From the NCBI GenBank assembly GCA_002713825.1, contig PAUU01000049.1, forward strand, positions 23,454 to 35,446: a stretch of DNA of 11,993 bases. Direction: 5' to 3'. The notes below the pieces were generated by a model, which was not told the DNA's origin, did no database searches, and saw only the letters and a list, made by a program, of their open reading frames with translations. Origin of the DNA: Acidiferrobacteraceae bacterium. GTDB taxonomy: Bacteria; Pseudomonadota; Gammaproteobacteria; Arenicellales; UBA868. Below are positions 7,091 to 11,993 of the stretch, piece by piece (the stretch's first letter is position 1; every line of letters begins with the position of its first letter). The position numbers were made by a program, and so were the translations under genes.

Positions 7091-8341
7091 CTATTTAGTG
7101 CCGGACGTGAATTCAGGATATGCCTCAAGCCCGCAATCGGCAACATCGACCCCCCGATACTCGTCTTCTTCGGTGACCCGAATTCCAATTAGCACTTTCA
7201 AAGCATACCAAACGATTCCAGAGGTTATAAATACCCAGAAAAAGATGGTGAGTGCACCAATTATTTGGCCGGAGAAACTCGCGCTCTCACCGTTTGTGAT
7301 GGGCACGAGGAGAAGACCGAGCAAGCCTACGGTGCCGTGGACGCTTATGGCCCCAACAGGATCATCAATTCTTATTCTGTCGAGTAAGATAATTGAAAAT
7401 ACGACAAGTACACCACCGAGAGCTCCGAAGATCGGTGCCTGTAGTGCAGATGGTGTTGAAGGTTCGGCGGTAATCGCCACCAGCCCTGCGAGAGCGCCGT
7501 TGAGCGCCATGCTCAGGTCGGCCTTTCCAAATATCAGGCGAGCAGTGATAAGCGCGGCTATCAAGCCTCCCGCAGCTGCAGAGTTTGTATTCATAAAAAC
7601 GACTGCGACTGCATTAGCGCTTTCAACTGAGGCTGTGGCTAAAACCGAACCACCGTTGAATCCGAACCAACCAAGCCAGAGGATGAATGTGCCGAGGGTT
7701 GCCAACGGGAGGTTCGCGCCCGGGAGAGCGTTTATCCTTCCATCTGGACCGTATTTGCCTTTTCTCGCGCCCAGTATAAGTGCGCCCGCTAGTGCAGCTG
7801 CCGCACCCGCCATATGTACGATACCCGAGCCGGCAAAGTCGGAGAATCCGAGATCTCCGAGCGTATATAAACCCAATACAGCTTCGCCACCCCAGGTCCA
7901 AGCACCTTCCATCGGATAGATAAACCCCGTCATGAATACGGCAAAAATTAGGAAAGCCCAAATCTTCATTCGCTCAGCGACAGCTCCTGATACGATGGAC
8001 ATCGCTGTTGCAACAAAGACAACCTGAAAAAAGAAGTCAGAAGATGGCGCGTACGTCGCGGGCTCTTCGCTACCGCTAACACCATCGGCCGTAATTCCGT
8101 CGAGGAACATTATGAAATCTCCTCCGCCGTACATGATGCTGTAGCCACAAATCAGATACATAATGCAAGCGATTGAGTAGAGAGCAACGTTTTTCGTCAG
8201 AATTGCTATGGTGTTTTTAGAGCGAACAAGGCCCGCCTCTAACATCGCGAAGCCGGCTGCCATCCACATGACGAGAGCGCCGCAAATTAAGAAGTAAAAT
8301 GTGTCTAAAGCGTAACTCAGTTGAAATATAGAGTCTTCCAT
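7091..8341 (-). CDS. amt: Ammonium transporter Amt
   Basis: An inner-membrane ammonium channel of the Amt/Mep/Rh family, 416 residues with about 11 hydrophobic helices. The twin pore histidines are H176 (FAGSGIVHMAG) and H335 (DDPVGAISVHGTVG). D168, the conserved Asp eight residues before the first His, is present, as are the FNGGS motif (228-232) and aromatic gate residues in DFFFQ (102-106). There is no cleavable signal peptide, unlike E. coli AmtB. The GSGIVHMAG wording is closer to the AMT1-like subfamily. The C-terminal cytosolic tail (RVTEEDEYRGVDVADCGLEAYPEF) is the segment that contacts PII. The start has a good Shine-Dalgarno: AAGGA at 8355-8351, 9 bases away. It is cotranscribed behind glnK (39-base gap) from the sigma-54 promoter. 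Base composition is more AT-rich than its neighbours. Confidence 0.96.
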   Translation of the reverse strand: MEDSIFQLSYALDTFYFLICGALVMWMAAGFAMLEAGLVRSKNTIAILTKNVALYSIACIMYLICGYSIMYGGGDFIMFLDGITADGVSGSEEPATYAPSSDFFFQVVFVATAMSIVSGAVAERMKIWAFLIFAVFMTGFIYPMEGAWTWGGEAVLGLYTLGDLGFSDFAGSGIVHMAGAAAALAGALILGARKGKYGPDGRINALPGANLPLATLGTFILWLGWFGFNGGSVLATASVESANAVAVVFMNTNSAAAGGLIAALITARLIFGKADLSMALNGALAGLVAITAEPSTPSALQAPIFGALGGVLVVFSIILLDRIRIDDPVGAISVHGTVGLLGLLLVPITNGESASFSGQIIGALTIFFWVFITSGIVWYALKVLIGIRVTEEDEYRGVDVADCGLEAYPEFTSGTK

Positions 8342-8380
8342 TGTGATTCGTCCTTTTCTCTCAGTGCTGGGTTCTCTGAA

Positions 8381-8719
<339 letters not shown>

Positions 8720-8797
8720 TCATGTTCTCCTATCGCAAGGGTCTGTCTAGCAATCAGGCGATCAAAGCGCCCAAAAACCGATTGGTTCCTTTTTACA

Positions 8798-8813
8798 AGC
8801 AATTTGTGTGCCA
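8798..8813 (-). promoter_or_regulatory. Sigma-54 (RpoN) promoter of glnK-amt
   Basis: On the minus strand, TGGCAC (8813-8808), five bases, then TTGCT (8802-8798) matches the sigma-54 -24/-12 consensus TGGCAC-N5-TTGCW without a mismatch, with GG and GC exactly 10 bases apart. Transcription should start near 8787, giving a leader of about 68 bases before glnK. glnK-amtB operons are classically activated by NtrC through sigma-54, and two NtrC-like sites lie upstream. Confidence 0.9.
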
Positions 8814-8845
8814 ACTTTGATAACCATTTCTGCTGGGAAATGTCA

Positions 8846-8870
8846 TGCGCTTAATTCCAAGTTGAGCGCA
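8846..8870. repeat. Inverted repeat between the sigma-54 promoter and NtrC sites
   Basis: TGCGCT (8846-8851) and AGCGCA (8865-8870) are exact reverse complements separated by 13 bases. The centre lies about 71 bases upstream of the predicted glnK start. The half-site differs from the NtrC TGCAC half-site and the spacing is too wide for it, so an additional regulator site or chance are both possible. Confidence 0.35.
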
Positions 8871-8873
8871 CCA

Positions 8874-8890
8874 TGCACTGTCAAGTGGCA
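8874..8890 (-). promoter_or_regulatory. NtrC-like enhancer site, proximal to glnK
   Basis: TGCAC-N7-TGGCA: one perfect TGCAC half and a degenerate second half (3 of 5 against GTGCA). It is centred about 95 bases upstream of the predicted glnK start. Its centre is 31 bases (about three helical turns) from the second site, the spacing typical of paired NtrC enhancers. Confidence 0.5.
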
Positions 8891-8904
8891 GGATTGTGAA
8901 GATT

Positions 8905-8921
8905 TGCACTTAACCGGAGCA
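8905..8921 (-). promoter_or_regulatory. NtrC-like enhancer site, distal to glnK
   Basis: TGCAC-N7-GAGCA matches the dyad TGCAC-N7-GTGCA at 9 of 10 half-site positions. It is centred about 126 bases upstream of the glnK start. It also ends 24 bases before the ubiK -10 element on the other strand, so an activator bound here could influence ubiK. Confidence 0.6.
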
Positions 8922-8941
8922 CGCGCTGCGGACTCTGCGAC

Positions 8942-8950
8942 TGGTAGAAT
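8942..8950 (+). promoter_or_regulatory. Extended -10 promoter for ubiK
   Basis: TGGTAGAAT is an extended -10 element (TGN plus TAGAAT, 5 of 6 against TATAAT), placing a transcript start near 8957, about 22 bases before the ubiK ATG. No recognisable -35 is present at 17 bases (CGCGCT), which an extended -10 can tolerate. A Shine-Dalgarno (GAGGA, 8964-8968) follows. Confidence 0.4.
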
Positions 8951-8978
8951 GAAGACTTCCAGCGAGGACACTTGAGAT

Positions 8979-9224
8979 ATGACGGTACCGTTTAAGAAGA
9001 TTGCTGAATCCCTGTCAGAAGTATTGCCTGTTGACCTTGCCGATGACGTCAAAAAGAACGTGCGCGCCATGGTCCAGTCTTCTCTTGAAAAAATGGATCT
9101 CGTCACCCGGGAGGAGCTCGAGGTTCAGGAAAAAGTCCTGGCACGGACCCGAAGCCAGCTGGAAGCCCTGCAGCAACGGGTTACCGAACTTGAGGATGCG
9201 CTCAAACGCAGCGCTGATCCTTAG
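8979..9224 (+). CDS. ubiK: Ubiquinone biosynthesis accessory factor UbiK (YqiC/BMFP family)
   Basis: An 81-residue member of the membrane fusogenic/BMFP family. In E. coli, UbiK helps aerobic ubiquinone synthesis by working with UbiJ in the soluble Ubi complex, and YqiC-type proteins form trimeric coiled coils. The N-terminal amphipathic half (KKIAESLSEVLPVDLADDVKKNV) is followed by the family core LDLVTREELEVQEKVLART-like segment (about residues 38-57) and a C-terminal coiled coil (SQLEALQQRVTELEDAL). The wording parallels E. coli [21 protein letters not shown]. Charge and length fit the family, though the tail is shorter than in E. coli. GAGGA stands 10 bases before the ATG. comM follows after 47 bases, and glnK-amt is divergent; as I recall it this neighbourhood also occurs in Pseudomonas. 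Confidence 0.92.
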   Translation: MTVPFKKIAESLSEVLPVDLADDVKKNVRAMVQSSLEKMDLVTREELEVQEKVLARTRSQLEALQQRVTELEDALKRSADP

Positions 9225-9271
9225 TAGTTCTCATCCCAAGGATTGGGAAATCATGACAAGGAGCTGTCAAT

Positions 9272-10804
9272 ATGTCCCTCGCGAGACTGCAAAGTCGGGC
9301 GCCGAACGGCCTTGATGCGCCGCCGGTTTTAGTAGAAATTCATCTTTCGGGCGGCTTGCCCTCATTCACCATTGTTGGGCTTCCCGAGGCCGCGGTGCGG
9401 GAAAGTCGAGAGCGCGTCCGCAGCGCGCTGATCAATTCTGGTTTTGATTTCCCAGCGCGGCGAATTACAGCAAATCTTGCGCCCGCGGATATTCCCAAGC
9501 AGGGAGGCCGTTTTGATCTACCAATTGCGCTTGGCATCCTGGCCGCGTCCGGTCAAATCAAGCCGGTGGGCGCCGATCTGCCGGGGGAATACCTCGGCGA
9601 ACTGGGCCTCGGGGGAGAGCTGCGTTCGGTGACGGGCGTGCTGCCTTCGGTGCTCGCCGCGAAAGCGTCGAACCGCAACGTCATGCTGCCGGAAGCCAAC
9701 TTTGCAGAAGCGAGTCTCGTTGAGGGCGCAAGCCTGCTGGCAACCGAGAGCCTGATGCAGGCAGCCGCGCATCTTTCAGGCAGTGTCCTGATTGCCGAAC
9801 AGGCAGGGGGTCAGTCGCGGCTACAGCGTCAGGAGCACTGTGCCGTGTTAGATCTGGGTGATGTCTGTGGACAGTCCCTCGGGGTGCGCTCGCTTGAGAT
9901 TGCCGCTGCTGGGGGCCACTCGCTTATGATGGTGGGCCCTCCCGGCTGCGGCAAAACCATGTTGGCCGAACGGCTTGCCGGCATTTTGCCGGATATGACG
10001 TCCAGTGAGGCCCTTGCCACGGCGGCCATTTATTCGGTCTCCCACCTTGGCTTTGATAGTAGGCACTGGCAGCGCCGACCTTTTCGTGCACCTCACCATA
10101 GCGCCTCTGCAGCAGCCCTGGTCGGAGGAGGGCCCCGGGTGGCCCCGGGAGAGATTTCCCTCGCACACAATGGCGTACTCTTTCTTGACGAGCTAACCGA
10201 ATTTTCGCGCCACGTTCTCGATCAGCTGCGCGAGCCATTAGAGTCGGGATTGGTCACGCTAGCCCGGGCAGAACGCACGGTTCGATATCCCAGTCGTTTT
10301 CAGTGGGTGAGCGCAATGAATCCGTGTGCCTGTGGCTACAACGGCGACCGCTCCAGTCGTTGCAGGTGTACGAGTCAGCAGGTCACGCGGTATCAGGCCA
10401 AGTTGTCGGGTCCATTGATCGACCGGGTGGATCTCCACGTGAGGCTGCAATCAGTCGATCCCATTGCCTTGCAAGCAGATCAACCTCCTTCACAGAGTTC
10501 TGCTGAAGTGAGACGCCGGGTCCACAGTGCCCGCGAACGTCAGTTAACGCGTACCGGGCGTATCAACGCGTGTCTCACACAAAAAGAACTGGGTCGTGTG
10601 GCTCGGCTAGATTCGGCGTCACAGCGTTTTCTCGAAGCGGCGGTACGGCAGTTAGGACTCTCACTTCGCGGCCATTACCGAATATTGAAAGTGGCGCGGA
10701 CTATCGCCGATCTTGAAGGAGTCAATACTCTTGGGGAGGACCACCTTGCCGAGGCGCTTCAATACCGTGCAACGGATCAACGAAATCCAGGATCCGTGAA
10801 TTAA
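9272..10804 (+). CDS. comM: Mg-chelatase-like AAA+ ATPase ComM (YifB family)
   Basis: ComM is a hexameric AAA+ helicase that promotes branch migration while incoming single-stranded DNA is integrated during natural transformation. It is also widespread in bacteria not known to be competent. The protein is full length at 510 residues. The N-terminal Lon-substrate-like/ChlI domain begins MSLARLQSRAPNGLDAPPV and holds GLPEAAVRESRERVRSAL. Walker A is GPPGCGKT (222-229), Walker B GVLFLDEL (301-308). A cysteine cluster PCACG...CRC (C352, C354, C364, C366) typical of YifB follows, then RYQAKLSGPLIDRVDLHV (373-390) with the sensor/arginine region, and the Mg-chelatase C-terminal domain. A strong AAGGAG (9258-9263) sits 8 bases before the ATG. 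The stop is only 4 bases from that of the converging crotonase gene. Its presence hints at, but does not prove, transformability. Confidence 0.95.
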   Translation: MSLARLQSRAPNGLDAPPVLVEIHLSGGLPSFTIVGLPEAAVRESRERVRSALINSGFDFPARRITANLAPADIPKQGGRFDLPIALGILAASGQIKPVGADLPGEYLGELGLGGELRSVTGVLPSVLAAKASNRNVMLPEANFAEASLVEGASLLATESLMQAAAHLSGSVLIAEQAGGQSRLQRQEHCAVLDLGDVCGQSLGVRSLEIAAAGGHSLMMVGPPGCGKTMLAERLAGILPDMTSSEALATAAIYSVSHLGFDSRHWQRRPFRAPHHSASAAALVGGGPRVAPGEISLAHNGVLFLDELTEFSRHVLDQLREPLESGLVTLARAERTVRYPSRFQWVSAMNPCACGYNGDRSSRCRCTSQQVTRYQAKLSGPLIDRVDLHVRLQSVDPIALQADQPPSQSSAEVRRRVHSARERQLTRTGRINACLTQKELGRVARLDSASQRFLEAAVRQLGLSLRGHYRILKVARTIADLEGVNTLGEDHLAEALQYRATDQRNPGSVN

Positions 10805-10808
10805 GGGT

Positions 10809-11609
10809 TCATTTCCAGCGCGGGTCGCGTTTTTCAATAAACGCGTCGATACCTTCCAGGGTATCCGGGAAAAGCATGTTTTCAGCCATCGCCTGACCGG
10901 CCGCCTGATAGGCTTCGGACAGAGGCATGTTCAACTGCCGATAAAATAGCGCTTTACCCACCCGCAAGGCATCAGCCGGCTTGCCCGCAATAGTCCGGGC
11001 GAGGGCGTTGACAGTGTCGTCAAGCTTTTCGGCAGAGACTACCCGGTTGACGAGGCCGTACGCCTCAGCTGTGTGAGCATCAATAAATTCACCCGTGGTC
11101 AACATCTCTAGGGCCCGCTTGCGCGACACTGCGCGGCTTAAGGGCACACTGGGGGTAGAGCAAAAGAGCCCCAGGTTGATGCCGGACACCGCAAATCGTG
11201 CTGTGTCCACGGTGACGGCGAGGTCCGCATTGGCGACGAGCTGGCACCCCGCGGCAGTGGCCATGCCCTGGACTTGGGCAATCACAATCTGTGGCATGCG
11301 GGCCACGGTTAGCATCATGCGACTGCATCTTGAAAAGAGATCTTCGTAGTACTGCTGATCGGGCTGTGCCCGCATCTCCTTAAGATCATGGCCTGCACAA
11401 AATGCATTACCGGTTGCAGCCAGGATCAGCACTTTGGTCTCGTTATCGGCGGCGACCTCGTCAATCTCTTGCTGAAGCGACAAGAGCATTTGCTCAGACA
11501 AGGGGTTATACTGATCCGGCCGATTCAGAATCAGTTTTACAACGCCCGGTGCAAGGTTTGCTTTAAGGACGACGGGCGAAGTATCCAAAGAGTCGGCAGA
11601 CGCTTTCAT
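10809..11609 (-). CDS. Enoyl-CoA hydratase/isomerase superfamily protein, ECHDC3-like
   Basis: A crotonase-fold protein of 266 residues from ATG 11609. The fold is clear: LILNRPDQYNPLS (26-38), the CoA and oxyanion-hole strand AFCAGHDLKEM (69-79), the second oxyanion segment QGMATAAGCQLVANADLAV (114-132) and a C-terminal domain ending AFIEKRDPRWK. The two glutamates that act in classical enoyl-CoA hydratase (E144, E164 of rat crotonase) are Q123 and G143 here. The segment GINLGLFCSTPSVPLSRAV (143-161) is characteristic of ECHDC3-type proteins, whose reaction is not firmly established. Normal hydratase activity is therefore doubtful. A longer frame to 11711 would add 34 residues but would cross the divergent thioesterase start, and AGGA 7 bases before ATG 11609 supports the shorter form. 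Substrate unknown. Confidence 0.88.
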   Translation of the reverse strand: MKASADSLDTSPVVLKANLAPGVVKLILNRPDQYNPLSEQMLLSLQQEIDEVAADNETKVLILAATGNAFCAGHDLKEMRAQPDQQYYEDLFSRCSRMMLTVARMPQIVIAQVQGMATAAGCQLVANADLAVTVDTARFAVSGINLGLFCSTPSVPLSRAVSRKRALEMLTTGEFIDAHTAEAYGLVNRVVSAEKLDDTVNALARTIAGKPADALRVGKALFYRQLNMPLSEAYQAAGQAMAENMLFPDTLEGIDAFIEKRDPRWK

Positions 11610-11673
11610 GGCGCTATCCTGTTGCAAATTCACGCCATAACTTACACCCGGTCGCCTGCAAAAGTAAACTGCA

Positions 11674-11993
11674 ATGTCCCGAATTTCGATTGCCCAGATG
11701 GACGCCCTCATTGAGGAACAGTTTCCGTTTGCCAGGGAATTCGGGTTTGTCCTGGAGTCGCTGGGTGACGGTGTCGTGGTGGTTCGGGCCTCCTATAAAA
11801 GCGCATTCCTGAGACCCGGTGGGACGATTGCCGGGCCCGTGATCATGGGTCTTGCGGACTATGCAATTTATGTTGCGTTACTAACCCGCATCGGCATGGT
11901 CGAACTTGCTGTCACCACCAGTTTCAATATCAACTTTCTCTCGCGCCCCGGAGAAGCAGATCTCATTGCCAACGCCAGCATTATCAAGCTCGG
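11674..11993 (+). CDS. PaaI-family hotdog-fold thioesterase (5' part, cut by the window edge)
   Basis: An open frame from ATG 11674 runs off the right end after 106 codons. The deduced protein has a short N-terminal helix (MDALIEEQFPFAREFGF), two strands (GDGVVVVRASY), then FLRPGGTIAGPVIMGLADYA, the central hotdog helix of 4HBT/PaaI thioesterases. That segment is followed by ELAVTTSFNINFLSRPG, the strand typical of the family. Such enzymes hydrolyse acyl- or aryl-CoA thioesters in the cytosol; the substrate cannot be told. ATG 11698 is an alternative start and no good Shine-Dalgarno is seen for either. It is divergent from the crotonase gene with 64 bases between starts, so both may share a control region and act on CoA esters. 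The C-terminus lies outside the window. Confidence 0.85.
   Translation, partial: MSRISIAQMDALIEEQFPFAREFGFVLESLGDGVVVVRASYKSAFLRPGGTIAGPVIMGLADYAIYVALLTRIGMVELAVTTSFNINFLSRPGEADLIANASIIKL

Noticed and set aside
6933..7919. Plus-strand open frame of 328 codons opposite amt and overlapping the end of surA
   Set aside because: The deduced protein is low-complexity and rich in Pro, Ala and Ser, as expected from the complement of a hydrophobic transporter gene; amt is unambiguous on the other strand.
9234..9248. Small hairpin TCCCAA-GGA-TTGGGA between ubiK and comM
   Set aside because: Only six base pairs and no T-run; too weak to call a terminator, and the two genes look cotranscribed.
11610..11711. 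Longer crotonase from ATG 11711
   Set aside because: It would run across the start of the divergent thioesterase; the added residues are unlike the family and ATG 11609 has a Shine-Dalgarno at proper spacing.

Overview
The window is ordinary bacterial chromosome, densely packed and mostly housekeeping. Gene content and protein character (dacA-ybeD-lipB, lptD-surA, glnK-amt beside ubiK-comM) point to a gammaproteobacterium. The presence of murU next to lptD, as in Pseudomonas, suggests the Pseudomonadales/Cellvibrionales side rather than the enterics. This placement is inference; no rRNA or other phylogenetic marker is present. I found no phage, IS element, CRISPR array, tRNA or rRNA.

Layout, left to right. 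(1) 1-2198, plus strand: a possible last stretch of an upstream gene, then dacA (D,D-carboxypeptidase), ybeD (DUF493) and lipB (octanoyltransferase) in one tight operon; lipA, the frequent partner, does not follow. (2) 2235-2918, minus strand: a MurU-type nucleotidyltransferase for cell-wall recycling, running tail-to-tail into lipB and head-to-head with lptD. (3) 2981-7024, plus strand: a promoter with a perfect TATAAT, then lptD and surA overlapping by 10 bases, i.e. the outer-membrane LPS translocon and the periplasmic chaperone that helps fold it. A 12-bp hairpin closes the unit. (4) 7091-8719, minus strand: glnK-amt, ammonium uptake and its PII regulator, driven by a clear sigma-54 promoter with two upstream NtrC-like sites. 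(5) 8979-10804, plus strand: ubiK (ubiquinone biosynthesis accessory factor) and comM (Mg-chelatase-like AAA+ protein). (6) 10809-11609, minus strand: a crotonase-fold protein lacking both classical catalytic glutamates (ECHDC3-like). (7) 11674 to the window edge, plus strand: the first part of a hotdog-fold PaaI-type thioesterase.

Functionally, the first half deals with the envelope (peptidoglycan trimming and recycling, LPS assembly, outer-membrane protein folding). The middle is nitrogen control and the right end is quinone, DNA-uptake and acyl-CoA functions. Several conserved blocks appear joined here without members that often accompany them elsewhere (lipA, amgK, pdxA/ksgA). The points most worth a second look are the divergent nitrogen-control region at 8720-8978, the degenerate crotonase, the enlarged LptD periplasmic domain, and murU without amgK. 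I did not see a convincing novel multi-gene system.
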